Positions 44,649 to 54,450 of a stretch of DNA of 64,000 nt are shown piece by piece (within the stretch, counting starts at the first letter, position 1; each line of letters opens with the position of its first letter). The notes beneath the pieces are model-generated. The model had not been told where the DNA came from and searched no databases. It saw only the letters and a program-made list of their open reading frames with translations. Made by a program: the position numbers and the translations under genes. Origin of the DNA: a bacterium (GTDB taxonomy: Bacteria > Pseudomonadota > Gammaproteobacteria > Pseudomonadales > Moraxellaceae); contig JAQSDB010000002.1 of the NCBI GenBank assembly GCA_029945725.1, positions 558,001-622,000 on the forward strand. Reading direction: 5' to 3'.

Positions 44649-47324
44649 TCAGGCGGCCTGATCCAGCTGCTCGCGCAGGCTGTTGGCCAGTTGTTCACAG
44701 ACCGCAGGATCGGAAATGGGGTGATGTTGTTTGTCGGTAATAAAGAAGACGTCTTCAGCACGCTCGCCCAGCGTGGCAATGCGGGCATTATGCAGCTCCA
44801 CGCCCGCTTCCATGAACAGGCGTCCAACGCGGGCCAGAAGGCCGGGGCGATCCAGGGTGATCACTTCGACAATCGTGCGTTGATTGGCGATGTCATTACT
44901 GATGGTGACCTGGGTTTTTACATCAAAATGCTTGAGCTGGCGCGGCATGCGGCGCTGCACGATTTCCGGAAAACGATCCGGATGTGACAGCGTGCGAATC
45001 AGGGTGTCACGGATATGGTCAAGGCGCTGGTCGTCGTTCAGTGGTTCCCCGTTTTCATCGAGCACAATATAGGTGTCGAGTGAGAAACGGCTGGAGGCGG
45101 TGATAATGCGTGCATCCATCACGGTGAGATGCAGTTGATCCAGAGCGGCTACCGAGGCTGCAAAAAGATTGGGCAAATCCTGCGTATACACGAATATCTG
45201 GGTGGCACCCTCAAACTGCTCACTGTTGTTTTGCCGGACCAGAACCAGCGGACCATTGCTGCCCTGGTGTTGCAGGATGGCTTTGGTGTGCCAGGCGATA
45301 TCCTGAGGAGTTTCGCGCAGGAAATAGTCATCGCCGAGCTTGTCCCAGACACTGTTGGCATCACCATCATTCACATTGTCGCTTTCCAGGATATCCATGG
45401 CAGCGGCACGGGTTTCGGCAATCCACTCCTGCTTGTCGATGGGGTTGCCGAGGCCTCGCCGCAGGGCGCGTTTGGTTTGTGTATAAAGCTGCCGCAATAG
45501 CGATGCACGCCAGGAGTTCCACAGATTCGGATTGGTGGCGCAGATATCAGCCACCGTCAGTGCATAGAGGTAGTCCAGATGGACAATGTCGCCAACTTTT
45601 TGCGCAAACTCATTGATGACATCAGGATCGGATACGTCTTTTTTCTGGGCCGTCATCGACATCATGAGGTGGCTTTCGGTCAGCCAGGCAACAAGGTTGG
45701 CATCCCATTTCCCAAAGCCGTGATGCAGACAGAATTCGCGGGCATCGATAGCGCCCAGGGTTGAATGATCACCGCCACGGCCCTTGGCAATATCGTGAAA
45801 CAGTCCGGCCAGATAGAGCAGCTCGATCTTGGGAAGGCGTTGTGCAACCTTGGCAACAACAGGAAATTTTTCCTGCACTTCAGCATAGCGGAAGCGACGC
45901 ATGTTTTTCAGCACCAGCAGCGTATGCGCATCCACGGTGTAAATGTGGAAGAGGTCGTATTGCATCTGCCCGATGATATTGCCGAAGGCGGGTATATAGC
46001 GCCCCAGAATGCCGTAACGTTTCATGCGTCGCAGCGATGAGAACAGGGCGTGCTGACAGCGCAACAGCTCGACAAAAAGCGAGGTGTTGCGAATGTCGTT
46101 GCGGAATTTTTCGTCAATCAGGTCGGCGCTTTCCATGACCAGGCGTGCGGTGCTGGCACGGACCCCGAGAATGCCGGCATCGTTGCCCAGCAGAACGAAA
46201 ATCTCGATCAGCCCGGAAGGCGTGCGTTTGAAGACTTCATTGTGGGTGACTTCAATATAGCCATCACGCAGCTGGAAGCGTGAGTTGATGGGGGTGATAA
46301 CGGCGGTTTCGTGTGCCCGCAATATGGCTTCGTCGAAATACTGCAGCAGCATTTCGTTGAGCATGGAGATGTTCATGGCGGCGCGATAATACGCCTTCAT
46401 CAGCTGTTCAACGGCGCGATTCCCGTTTTGGTCGGTATAGCCGAAAAGCAGGGCGACCTGGCGCTGGTAATCAAAAAGCAGCCGGTTTTCGCTGCGACCG
46501 GCAATCATGTGCAAGGCGAAACGGATGCGCCACAGCAGGGCAAGGCCCTCACTGAGCTGGCGGTATTCGGCCTCGGTGATAAAGCCGTGGCCAACCAGGT
46601 CTTCCACGGTGGCGGCGCCGAAGTGCCGTTTTGCCACCCAGCCTACGGTTTGTATGTCACGCAGGCCGCCGGGGGCATTCTTGATGTCAGGCTCGAGATT
46701 GTATTCGGTGTTGTTGTGCTTGTTGTGCCGCTCGATCTGCTCGTCCCACTTCGCCTTGAAAAACGCCTTGCCGGGCCAGAGGTGCTCGGGGCCGGTGCTG
46801 GCCTGCATTTCTATGCGCAGCTTTTCGTCACCGATAATGGTGCGCGATTCCATCAGGTTGGTGGCAATGGTGATGTCATCACGGGCAGCATCAATGCACT
46901 CGGCCAGCGAGCGTACGCTGGCGCCAACTTCCAGACCGAGATCCCAGAGCAGGGTGATGAAGCCGGACACCGCCTGGCTTTCGTGGTCGCCGAGCGTTTC
47001 CTGGCTATGCAGCACCATGACATCAATGTCTGAGCCCGGGTGCAGTTCACCGCGACCATAGCCGCCAACAGCGAGCAGGGCTACATCACTGAACTGATCC
47101 AGCTTGAGGCCGCACCAGGCATGGGCTAGCAGTTGATCAATCACCCAGGCGCGCATCCGTACCAGCTTGCGAATGTCTTCGCCCGCCTTGAAGCGTTCGA
47201 ACAAGAGTTCGCGGGTCTTTTTCAGGATCTCGCGATAGCCCGCATCGGGCAGTTTCACATCGCCGTTCAGGATGCGGGTATCAAGCAGTTCGGTATCAAA
47301 AGCGAAATCCAGTACGACACTCAT
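44649..47324 (-). CDS. glnD: Bifunctional uridylyltransferase/uridylyl-removing enzyme GlnD
   Basis: Senses glutamine and modifies PII proteins to control nitrogen assimilation. It has 891 residues from the ATG at 47324, the usual size; the frame reaches 47480 without support. The nucleotidyltransferase motif GGYGRGELHPGSDIDVM is near residue 95, the HD hydrolase site LFHDIAKGRGGDHS near 500, and two ACT domains at the C-terminus (FVYTQDLPNLFAASVAALDQ, then VITLDRPGLLARVGRLFMEA). It lies between map and dapC, the usual Pseudomonadales arrangement. Confidence 0.96.
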   Translation of the reverse strand: MSVVLDFAFDTELLDTRILNGDVKLPDAGYREILKKTRELLFERFKAGEDIRKLVRMRAWVIDQLLAHAWCGLKLDQFSDVALLAVGGYGRGELHPGSDIDVMVLHSQETLGDHESQAVSGFITLLWDLGLEVGASVRSLAECIDAARDDITIATNLMESRTIIGDEKLRIEMQASTGPEHLWPGKAFFKAKWDEQIERHNKHNNTEYNLEPDIKNAPGGLRDIQTVGWVAKRHFGAATVEDLVGHGFITEAEYRQLSEGLALLWRIRFALHMIAGRSENRLLFDYQRQVALLFGYTDQNGNRAVEQLMKAYYRAAMNISMLNEMLLQYFDEAILRAHETAVITPINSRFQLRDGYIEVTHNEVFKRTPSGLIEIFVLLGNDAGILGVRASTARLVMESADLIDEKFRNDIRNTSLFVELLRCQHALFSSLRRMKRYGILGRYIPAFGNIIGQMQYDLFHIYTVDAHTLLVLKNMRRFRYAEVQEKFPVVAKVAQRLPKIELLYLAGLFHDIAKGRGGDHSTLGAIDAREFCLHHGFGKWDANLVAWLTESHLMMSMTAQKKDVSDPDVINEFAQKVGDIVHLDYLYALTVADICATNPNLWNSWRASLLRQLYTQTKRALRRGLGNPIDKQEWIAETRAAAMDILESDNVNDGDANSVWDKLGDDYFLRETPQDIAWHTKAILQHQGSNGPLVLVRQNNSEQFEGATQIFVYTQDLPNLFAASVAALDQLHLTVMDARIITASSRFSLDTYIVLDENGEPLNDDQRLDHIRDTLIRTLSHPDRFPEIVQRRMPRQLKHFDVKTQVTISNDIANQRTIVEVITLDRPGLLARVGRLFMEAGVELHNARIATLGERAEDVFFITDKQHHPISDPAVCEQLANSLREQLDQAA

Positions 47325-47392
47325 GTTGGCTCGCTCGGGTAAAGGCAGGTGGGCGCTTGTGTATGCAAGGTGAGGGCCAGTCACTGAAAAGG

Positions 47393-48196
47393 TTAGGCGT
47401 TGAGGAAGCTGAGATCCTCTTCGGTCCGGGCGGTCAGTACTTCCACGCCTGTTGGCGTTACCAGTATGGTGTGTTCCCACTGCGCCGAGAGCTTGTGATC
47501 CTTGGTTACTGCCGTCCAGCCATCCGGCAGAACCTTGGTGTGGTAGCTGCCTGCGTTGATCATGGGCTCTATGGTGAAAATCATGCCGGCCTTGAGTTCC
47601 ATGCCCGTACCGGCCTGACCGTAATGCAGGACCTGTGGCTCTTCATGAAATACACGGCCGATACCATGGCCGCAAAAATCACGGACGACGGAATAGCGGT
47701 TGGCCTCGGCGTGCTTCTGGATCACGGCACCGATATCGCCAAGGTGGGCGCCCGGCCTGACGGCGGCAATGCCCCTGTACATGCACTCTTGGGTCACACG
47801 GATCAGGCGCTCGGTCAGGATCGAGGGTTTGCCGGCGACATACATCTTGCTGGTGTCGCCGTGATAGCCGTTCTTGATAACGGTGACATCAATATTGAGG
47901 GCGTCGCCGTCTTTCAGGATCTTGGTGTCACTGGGGATGCCATGGCAGATGACATGGTTGACCGAGGTGCAGATGGATTTCGGAAATGGCGGACGGCCCC
48001 CGCCCCCGCCATAACCCAGCGGGGCGGGGATGGCGCCTTGTACATCGACAATATAGTCATGACACAGCCGGTCAAGCTCACCGGTTGAGACGCCGGGTTT
48101 AACGTAGGGGCCGATATAGTCCAGTACTTCGCCTGCCAGTTTGCCGGCAATGCGCATGCCTTCTATGTCTTCCGCAGTCTTGATCAGCTGAGTCAT
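47393..48196 (-). CDS. map: Methionine aminopeptidase type I
   Basis: Removes the initiator methionine from nascent proteins. It has 267 residues from the ATG at 48196 (a GTG 9 bp upstream is in frame; neither has a strong site). The metal ligands are visible in NIDVTVIKNGYHGDTS (two Asp), GHGIGRVFHEEP (His), FTIEPM (Glu) and QWEHT (Glu). It is divergent from rpsB, as in most gammaproteobacteria. Confidence 0.97.
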   Translation of the reverse strand: MTQLIKTAEDIEGMRIAGKLAGEVLDYIGPYVKPGVSTGELDRLCHDYIVDVQGAIPAPLGYGGGGGRPPFPKSICTSVNHVICHGIPSDTKILKDGDALNIDVTVIKNGYHGDTSKMYVAGKPSILTERLIRVTQECMYRGIAAVRPGAHLGDIGAVIQKHAEANRYSVVRDFCGHGIGRVFHEEPQVLHYGQAGTGMELKAGMIFTIEPMINAGSYHTKVLPDGWTAVTKDHKLSAQWEHTILVTPTGVEVLTARTEEDLSFLNA

Positions 48197-48244
48197 GGGT
48201 ACCACAAGGTTGTCAGGTCAAACCGGCCGGCATGGGCCGGGCAG

Positions 48245-48273
48245 TTGAGGGGAAAGGGGGCCTATGGTATAAA
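48245..48273 (+). promoter_or_regulatory. Promoter of rpsB-tsf
   Basis: TTGAGG (48245-48250), a 17-bp spacer and TATAAA (48268-48273), followed by the GC-rich GCGCCGCGC discriminator expected of ribosomal-protein promoters under stringent control. Confidence 0.7.
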
Positions 48274-48281
48274 GCGCCGCG

Positions 48282-48442
48282 CTTTTCGGCAAACCCTCAT
48301 TGTTCAGGGGGTGTCGCGGGGCGATTTCCCTAAATCGCACATATACCGTCACGGTTGTCAGGGTGCTTCCTCAGGCTTTAATGCATGAAGAGGTTGGCAG
48401 TCGGGGTGTATGGAGGCCTAACCCTAACCGGAGTTATAAGAC
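48282..48442 (+). promoter_or_regulatory. rpsB mRNA leader, possible S2 autoregulatory region
   Basis: A leader of about 160 nt lies between the promoter and rpsB with several short complementary segments (for example ACCGTCACGGT and CCTCAGGC/GAAGAGG). In gammaproteobacteria rpsB leaders fold into a structure repressed by excess S2. The region is long enough and correctly placed, but I could not match the consensus structure by eye. GGAG precedes the ATG. Confidence 0.4.
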
Positions 48443-49189
48443 ATGGCACAAGTATCCATGCGCGAGCTGTTGCAGGCTGGCGCGCATTTCGGTCACCAGA
48501 CCCGCTTCTGGAACCCCAAGATGGCAAAGTACATCTTCGGGGCGCGCAACAAGATTCATATCATCAACCTCGAGCACACCGTTCCGGCCCTGAACGACGC
48601 CCTGACTTACGTCAACAAGCTGTCGTCGAACAAGAACAAGGTGCTGTTCGTGGGTACCAAGCGTGCTGCAGCCCCCATCATTCGCGAACAGGCTGCTCGT
48701 TGCGGCATGCCTTTCGTGGATCATCGCTGGCTGGGTGGCATGCTCACCAACTGGAAGACCATTCGCCAGTCGATCAAGCGCCTCAAGGATCTGGAAGCCC
48801 AGGTTCAGGACGGTACTTTCGCCAAGCTGACCAAGCGCGAAGCGCTGGAACGCACCCGCGAAATGGAAAAGCTGGAAAAGTCCCTGGGTGGTATCAAGGA
48901 CATGGGCGGCTTGCCCGATGCGATTTTTGTGGTTGATGTTGACCATGAAAAGATTGCCATTACCGAAGCCAACAAGCTTGGCATCCCGGTCATCGGTATC
49001 GTTGATACCAACTCCAGCCCTGCTGGCGTTGACTACGTGATTCCGGCCAACGATGACGCCATTCGTGCACTGCAGCTCTATGTGGGCGCCGTTGCCAATG
49101 CCGTGATCGAAGGTCGCGAGTTTGCTGCTGCCACTGGCGGTCGCGATGCTGACGGCTTTGTGGAAGTGGAAGGCGCTGCTGCCGAGTAA
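48443..49189 (+). CDS. rpsB: 30S ribosomal protein S2
   Basis: Small-subunit protein bridging head and body of the 30S particle. It has 248 residues; the start [20 protein letters not shown] is diagnostic, and [17 protein letters not shown] and [14 protein letters not shown] follow. The gene opens the rpsB-tsf-pyrH-frr block. Confidence 0.99.
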   Translation: MAQVSMRELLQAGAHFGHQTRFWNPKMAKYIFGARNKIHIINLEHTVPALNDALTYVNKLSSNKNKVLFVGTKRAAAPIIREQAARCGMPFVDHRWLGGMLTNWKTIRQSIKRLKDLEAQVQDGTFAKLTKREALERTREMEKLEKSLGGIKDMGGLPDAIFVVDVDHEKIAITEANKLGIPVIGIVDTNSSPAGVDYVIPANDDAIRALQLYVGAVANAVIEGREFAAATGGRDADGFVEVEGAAAE

Positions 49190-49212
49190 TTCCGGCGCAG
49201 GACCATTCCTTT

Positions 49213-49238
49213 AAAAAGGGGGCTTCCGCCCCCTTTTT
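49213..49238 (+). terminator. Attenuator/terminator between rpsB and tsf
   Basis: AAAAAGGGGGC and GCCCCCTTTTT form an 11-bp stem with a TTCC loop and a T6 run. A partial terminator at this place is known for the rpsB-tsf operon of E. coli; tsf has no obvious promoter of its own in the 60 bp left. Confidence 0.85.
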
Positions 49239-49297
49239 TCCCTGAATTTTTTACGGCTACGGGCGTTAAGGCCCGAGCCTGCAAGAGGATTGATCAA

Positions 49298-50179
49298 ATG
49301 GCAGAAGTTACTGCAAGCCTCGTGAAAGAGCTGCGTGATCGTACCGGCCTTGGCATGATGGAATGCAAGAAGGCGCTGGTCGAGAGCAACGGCGATGTTG
49401 AAGCCGCCATCGACAACATGCGCAAATCCGGTCAGGCCAAGGCTGCCAAAAAGGCCGGCAATATTGCCGCCGATGGTGCCATCATCATCGCTACCGATGG
49501 CAAGGCTTCCATCCTGCTGGAAGTGAACAGCCAGACTGATTTCGTGGCACGCGATGCCAACTTCACTGCTTTTGCCAACAAGGTTGCCGAGGTGGCGCTG
49601 GCTGCCCGTGAAACGGATGTGGCCAGGATCGGCGCACTCAACTACGACGGCCGGACGGTTGAAGAGGCCCGTGTTGCGCTCGTGCAGAAGATTGGTGAGA
49701 ACATCCAGGTGCGTCGCGCCGAGCTGGTTGAAGGCCCGCTGCTGGCTTCTTATACCCACGGCCTGAAGATCGGTGTGGTGGTGGCAATGGAAGGCGGTCA
49801 TGAAGAGCTGGCTCGTGATGTCGCCATGCACATTGCCGCGTCAAAGCCTGAGGCCGTTGCTCCGGAAGATGTGCCGGCTGCCGTGGTTGCCAAGGAGCGT
49901 GAAATCGCTGAAGCCAAGGCCGCCGAATCCGGCAAGCCAGCCAATATCGTCGAGAAGATGGTGGAAGGCGCGGTGAAGAAGTTCCTCGCCGAAGTGTCCC
50001 TGCTCGAGCAGGCCTTCGTGAAGGATACCGAAACCAAGGTGGGCGCCTTGCTGTCCAAGCATGCCGCCAAGGTAACGCGTTTTGTTCGCCTTGAAGTCGG
50101 CGAAGGCATCGAGAAGAAGGAAGTCGACTTCGCCGCTGAAGTGGCTGAAGCCGCTGCCGCTGCCGCTGCTGCCAAGTAA
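49298..50179 (+). CDS. tsf: Elongation factor Ts
   Basis: Guanine-nucleotide exchange factor for EF-Tu. It has 293 residues. The N-terminal module [19 protein letters not shown] and the dimer-interface motif [12 protein letters not shown] near residue 80 are canonical. The C-terminal end is Ala-rich. Confidence 0.99.
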   Translation: MAEVTASLVKELRDRTGLGMMECKKALVESNGDVEAAIDNMRKSGQAKAAKKAGNIAADGAIIIATDGKASILLEVNSQTDFVARDANFTAFANKVAEVALAARETDVARIGALNYDGRTVEEARVALVQKIGENIQVRRAELVEGPLLASYTHGLKIGVVVAMEGGHEELARDVAMHIAASKPEAVAPEDVPAAVVAKEREIAEAKAAESGKPANIVEKMVEGAVKKFLAEVSLLEQAFVKDTETKVGALLSKHAAKVTRFVRLEVGEGIEKKEVDFAAEVAEAAAAAAAAK

Positions 50180-50196
50180 AGTACTGACAGTTAACG

Positions 50197-50225
50197 AAAA
50201 GGCCCCTTTCAGGGGCCTTTTTTTT
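50197..50225 (+). terminator. Terminator after tsf
   Basis: AAAAGGCCCCT and AGGGGCCTTTT form an 11-bp perfect stem with a TTC loop, followed by further T residues, 18 bp after tsf. Confidence 0.9.
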
Positions 50226-50313
50226 GGGAAAGTGGAGGCATCTTACGGTAAGATTCCGCCACTTTCTGCAGCCCCTTTTCGGTGCTGCTCCTTCAAGGAA
50301 GCCCGAGGACGCC

Positions 50314-51045
50314 ATGGCCGATCGCAATCCTGCGCATAAACGTATTCTGCTCAAACTCTCTGGTGAAGCGCTGGCCGGCGAGGTCGAGTTTGGTATCGAC
50401 CCCAAAGTGCTGTCCCGCATTGCCCTGGAAATCGGCCAGCTGGTGGGCATCGGTGTGCAGGTGGGTCTGGTGGTTGGCGGCGGCAATATCTTCCGCGGCG
50501 CCGCCCTGCAGGCCGCAGGTCTTGATCGTGTGGCCGGTGATCACATGGGAATGCTGGCGACGGTCATGAACGGTCTGGCCATGCGCGATGCGCTGGAGCG
50601 CAACAACATCAAGACGCGCCTGATGTCGGCCATTCCCATGAGCGGTGTGGTGGATCATTACGACCGGCGTGCTGCCATTCGCCACCTGCAAAGCGGCGAC
50701 GTGCTGATTTTTGTCGCCGGCACCGGTAATCCTTTTTTTACGACCGATACGGCTGCCTGCCTGCGCGGCATTGAAATCAATGCCGATCTCGTGATCAAGG
50801 CGACCAAGGTTGATGGTGTCTACAATGCGGATCCGTTCAAGGATCCGACGGCCGTCAAATACGACTACCTCACCTTTGATGAAGTGCTGGACAAGAAGCT
50901 GGGAGTCATGGATCTCACGGCAATTTGCCTGTGCCGTGATCACAATATGCCGCTCACCGTTTTCAACATGAACAAGACCGGCGCGCTCCTGAACCTCATG
51001 GTCGGAGAAAGTGAAGGCACCATTATTGGCACGGCCCCCCGCTGA
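50314..51045 (+). CDS. pyrH: Uridylate kinase
   Basis: Phosphorylates UMP to UDP for nucleic acid and nucleotide-sugar synthesis. It has 243 residues from the ATG at 50314 with GAGG 5 nt upstream; a longer frame from 50224 overlaps the tsf terminator. The amino-acid-kinase start [13 protein letters not shown] and [12 protein letters not shown] are clear, with [16 protein letters not shown] near residue 165. Confidence 0.98.
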   Translation: MADRNPAHKRILLKLSGEALAGEVEFGIDPKVLSRIALEIGQLVGIGVQVGLVVGGGNIFRGAALQAAGLDRVAGDHMGMLATVMNGLAMRDALERNNIKTRLMSAIPMSGVVDHYDRRAAIRHLQSGDVLIFVAGTGNPFFTTDTAACLRGIEINADLVIKATKVDGVYNADPFKDPTAVKYDYLTFDEVLDKKLGVMDLTAICLCRDHNMPLTVFNMNKTGALLNLMVGESEGTIIGTAPR

Positions 51046-51076
51046 GAAATTGTGCGGGACTGACAGGAGAGGACTC

Positions 51077-51631
51077 ATGCTCAACGATCTCAAGAATGAC
51101 GCCGAAATCCGCATGAAGAAGAGCCTTGATTCGCTCGAGAATGCTTTTTCCAAGGTGCGCACGGGGCGTGCCCATCCATCCATGCTGAAAGATGTCATGG
51201 TGCCGTATTACGGCACCGACACGCCCTTGATGCAGGTTGCCAACGTCAATGTGGAAGACTCGCGTACGCTGCTGGTGCAGCCCTATGAGCGCAACATGAT
51301 TGGCGCCATCGACAAGGCGATACGCCAGTCCGATCTTGGCCTCAATCCCATGAGCGGCGATGTGATTCGCGTGCCGTTGCCGGCGCTTACTGAAGAAACC
51401 CGGCGCAATATGCAGAAGATGGCGCGCGGCGAGGCTGAAAATGCCCGTGTGGCTATTCGCAATATTCGTCGTGATGTGCTCGCCGACATCAAGGAGCTGC
51501 TCAAGGAGAAGGAGATCTCCGAGGATGAAGAGCACAAGGCCAGTGATGATGTGCAGAAGCTCACCGACAAATATGTCGGTGAGGCAGATCGCATGCTGGC
51601 ATCCAAGGAACACGAGCTGATGCAGGTTTGA
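51077..51631 (+). CDS. frr: Ribosome recycling factor
   Basis: Splits post-termination ribosomes with EF-G. It has 184 residues, the family length, from the ATG at 51077 (AGGAGAGG upstream). The two-domain protein is recognised by [34 protein letters not shown] and [11 protein letters not shown]. Confidence 0.98.
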   Translation: MLNDLKNDAEIRMKKSLDSLENAFSKVRTGRAHPSMLKDVMVPYYGTDTPLMQVANVNVEDSRTLLVQPYERNMIGAIDKAIRQSDLGLNPMSGDVIRVPLPALTEETRRNMQKMARGEAENARVAIRNIRRDVLADIKELLKEKEISEDEEHKASDDVQKLTDKYVGEADRMLASKEHELMQV

Positions 51632-51667
51632 TCTGCATCGGTCACGGTTTCTAAAGGTCTCCAGACA

Positions 51668-52447
51668 ATGTCGCCATCCACGCCTCCCAGTTCCGCCCCG
51701 GATATCGAGTCGCTTTCCGGCAGCTTGCCCCGGCATGTAGCCATCATCATGGATGGTAATAACCGCTGGGCGAAGCTGCGTGGCCAGCCCGGCCCGGAAG
51801 GGCATCGCGCGGGTGAGCAGGCGGTGCATCGTATTGTCGAGCATGCGGCGCGCAGCGGTATCGAGGTGCTCACGGTTTTTGCCTTTTCCAGCGAGAACTG
51901 GCGGCGACCGGAAAATGAAGTGGCGGCGCTGATGGGCCTGTTTCTGGAGGCGCTCACGAAAAAAGTGAACGAGTTGCATCAGAATGGCATTCGTCTGCGT
52001 TTTATTGGTGATCTTTCCCGTTTTAGCGTTGCGCTTCAGGCGGGAATGCAGGCGGCGGTGGACAAGACGCAGGGCAATGTGCGCATGACACTGGTCATTG
52101 CCGTCAATTACGGTGGGCAGTGGGACATGGCGCACGCCGCGCAGCGCCTGGCCAGTGAAGTCCTGGCGGGTCGTCTGGCGGTGAAGGAAATCACTCCGGA
52201 GCGCATGGGGCACTTTGTACAAATGGCGGATTTGCCGCCGGTTGATCTGCTGATTCGTACCGGTGGGGAAATGCGCATCAGTAATTTCCTGCTCTGGCAG
52301 ACGGCGTACGCTGAATTCTATTTTACCGAGGCCCTGTGGCCGGATTTCGATGGCGCCGAGCTGGATCGTGCGCTCGCCGATTACGCCGGCCGTCAGCGCC
52401 GGTTTGGCCGGACTTCCGAACAGGTTGAGGCAGCTCCCCATGCTTAA
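51668..52447 (+). CDS. uppS: Undecaprenyl diphosphate synthase
   Basis: cis-prenyltransferase making the C55 lipid carrier for peptidoglycan and LPS. It has 259 residues. The catalytic motif HVAIIMDGNNRWAK has Asp29; EVLTVFAFSSENWRRP and LIRTGGEMRISNFLLWQ follow. It overlaps cdsA by 8 bp. Its substrate ultimately comes from the dxr pathway encoded two genes later. Confidence 0.98.
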   Translation: MSPSTPPSSAPDIESLSGSLPRHVAIIMDGNNRWAKLRGQPGPEGHRAGEQAVHRIVEHAARSGIEVLTVFAFSSENWRRPENEVAALMGLFLEALTKKVNELHQNGIRLRFIGDLSRFSVALQAGMQAAVDKTQGNVRMTLVIAVNYGGQWDMAHAAQRLASEVLAGRLAVKEITPERMGHFVQMADLPPVDLLIRTGGEMRISNFLLWQTAYAEFYFTEALWPDFDGAELDRALADYAGRQRRFGRTSEQVEAAPHA

Positions 52448-53255
52448 GCAGCGCATTATTACCGCACTGATCCTTCTTCCCATCGTTCTCTGGTGTGTGT
52501 TTTTCGCCCCCAGTATCTGGGCTTTCCGCATTTTTGCGGCGGCCATTGTGGCGGTGGCGGCCTGGGAATGGACGGCCATGATGGGCTGGCGCGCCCTGGC
52601 CCCGCGTGCGGCCTATGCGCTGGCGGTGCTGGCAGTGCTGGCGGCGCTGGCCTTTTTGCCGGTGCCGGGCCCTGTGCATCAACTGATTTATGCCGTTGCT
52701 GTACTGTTCTGGCTGTTCGCCCACCGGCTGGTACGTGCCTATCCCGAAAATACCGGGCGCTGGTCTGCGCCGGCCGTGCTCCTGCCTCTGGGTTTCGTGT
52801 TGCTGGTGCCGGCCTGGCTGGGCCTGACCAGCCTGCATGCGCACTCTGCCTGGTGGCTGATGTACTTGCTGATTCTGGTTTGGGGGGCTGATACCGGTGC
52901 CTATTTTGCGGGCCGTGCCTTTGGCAAAAACAAACTGGCTCCCAGTGTCAGTCCGGGTAAAACCCTGGAAGGTTTTTTTGGCGGCCTTTTGCTGACCATG
53001 GGCATTGCTGTCGCGGTGGCTTTTTATCGTGATCTGGCCGGCCAGCGTTTTTTTGCTTTCATGGGCCTGTCCCTGCTGACGGTGCTGGCCTCGGTACTGG
53101 GCGACCTGTTCGAAAGCATGGTCAAGCGCCATGCCGGCATCAAGGATTCCGGTACCATTTTCCCGGGACATGGTGGCGCGCTGGATCGCATCGACAGCCT
53201 GACGGCGGCGGCGCCGGTTTTTGCTCTGGGCTGGCTGCTGGCTGGCGGCTTCTGA
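52440..53255 (+). CDS. cdsA: Phosphatidate cytidylyltransferase
   Basis: Makes CDP-diacylglycerol for phospholipid synthesis in the inner membrane. It has 271 residues from the ATG inside the end of uppS. There are about eight transmembrane segments; the C-terminal family signature ([20 protein letters not shown], then GALDRIDS) is intact. It ends 1 bp before the dxr start. Confidence 0.97.
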   Translation: MLKQRIITALILLPIVLWCVFFAPSIWAFRIFAAAIVAVAAWEWTAMMGWRALAPRAAYALAVLAVLAALAFLPVPGPVHQLIYAVAVLFWLFAHRLVRAYPENTGRWSAPAVLLPLGFVLLVPAWLGLTSLHAHSAWWLMYLLILVWGADTGAYFAGRAFGKNKLAPSVSPGKTLEGFFGGLLLTMGIAVAVAFYRDLAGQRFFAFMGLSLLTVLASVLGDLFESMVKRHAGIKDSGTIFPGHGGALDRIDSLTAAAPVFALGWLLAGGF

Positions 53256-53256
53256 C

Positions 53257-54450
53257 ATGCCACGTCAGCGCATCACCATACTGGGTGCTACTGGCTCTAT
53301 CGGGCAAAGCACGCTTGATGTGATTGCGCGTCATTCTGATCGTTACGAGATTTTTGCGCTGACCGCACATCAGCGTGTCGACGCTCTGGCGGCACTTTGC
53401 CGGCAACACCATCCGCGTTATGCCGTCGTATCCTCTTCTGATCATGCCCTGAAACTGCAGGCACTGCTGTCTGCCGACCGGCTTGCCACCGAGGTTCTCT
53501 GTGGCGAGGAGGCGCTGGTCGCTGTTGCTTCCGATGCCGGTGTTGATACCGTGATGGCGGCCATTGTCGGGGCTGCCGGCTTGCTGCCGACACTGGCTGC
53601 CGTCAATGCCGGCAAGCGTGTCCTGCTGGCCAACAAGGAGGCGCTGGTCATGTCCGGTGCGCTCTTCATGCAGGCGGTCAACAACAGTGGTGCGACCTTG
53701 CTGCCCATCGACTCCGAACACAATGCGATTTTCCAGTGCCTGCCGGGTAATTTCCGTTGCGGTAGTACTACCGTCAATGTCGAGCGCATTTTGCTGACTG
53801 CATCGGGTGGCCCGTTTCGCAACTGGACCCATGAGGCCATGCAGGCGGCGACTCCCGAGCAGGCCGTGAAGCATCCCAAATGGTCGATGGGCCGCAAGAT
53901 ATCCGTGGATTCGGCCTCGCTGATGAACAAGGGGCTGGAGCTGATCGAAGCCTGCTGGCTGTTCGGCATGACGCCCGAGCGTGTGCAGGTGGTGGTGCAT
54001 CCGGAAAGCATTATTCATTCGCTGGTGCAGTACGTGGATGGCTCGACCATGGCCCAGCTCGGCAATCCGGACATGCGCACGCCGATAGCGCTCGGTCTTG
54101 CCTGGCCGGAACGTATTCCTGCCGGTGTGCCGCCGCTTGATCTTTTTACCACCGGCGGACTGCATTTCGAGGCGCCCGACGAGGTTCGCTTCCCCTGCCT
54201 GCGGCTGGCTCGCGAGGCCATGCAGGCCGGCGGTTGTGTCCCCGCCATGCTGAATGCGGCCAATGAAGTCGCCGTGGCGGCCTTTCTCGACGGGAAGTTG
54301 AGATTCACCGACATACCGGTGCTGATTGAACGCACACTTACAGAATTGCCAATGATGGCGGCGCTGGAGCTGTCCACAATTCTTGCCGCAGATCGTAGCG
54401 CGCGCGAGCAGGCCATTCGGCTGTTGCCGGCGTTGGGGCGAGGGTGTTGA
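53257..54450 (+). CDS. dxr: 1-deoxy-D-xylulose-5-phosphate reductoisomerase
   Basis: Committed step of the non-mevalonate isoprenoid pathway. It has 397 residues. The NADPH site [14 protein letters not shown] is at the start, [10 protein letters not shown] near residue 125, [12 protein letters not shown] with the metal-binding Asp and Glu near 150, and [13 protein letters not shown] near 220. The stop shares its last base with the rseP start. Confidence 0.98.
   Translation: MPRQRITILGATGSIGQSTLDVIARHSDRYEIFALTAHQRVDALAALCRQHHPRYAVVSSSDHALKLQALLSADRLATEVLCGEEALVAVASDAGVDTVMAAIVGAAGLLPTLAAVNAGKRVLLANKEALVMSGALFMQAVNNSGATLLPIDSEHNAIFQCLPGNFRCGSTTVNVERILLTASGGPFRNWTHEAMQAATPEQAVKHPKWSMGRKISVDSASLMNKGLELIEACWLFGMTPERVQVVVHPESIIHSLVQYVDGSTMAQLGNPDMRTPIALGLAWPERIPAGVPPLDLFTTGGLHFEAPDEVRFPCLRLAREAMQAGGCVPAMLNAANEVAVAAFLDGKLRFTDIPVLIERTLTELPMMAALELSTILAADRSAREQAIRLLPALGRGC

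Noticed and set aside
51023-52579. 518-residue minus-strand frame over frr, uppS and cdsA
   Set aside because: It covers three well-supported plus-strand genes; antisense artefact.
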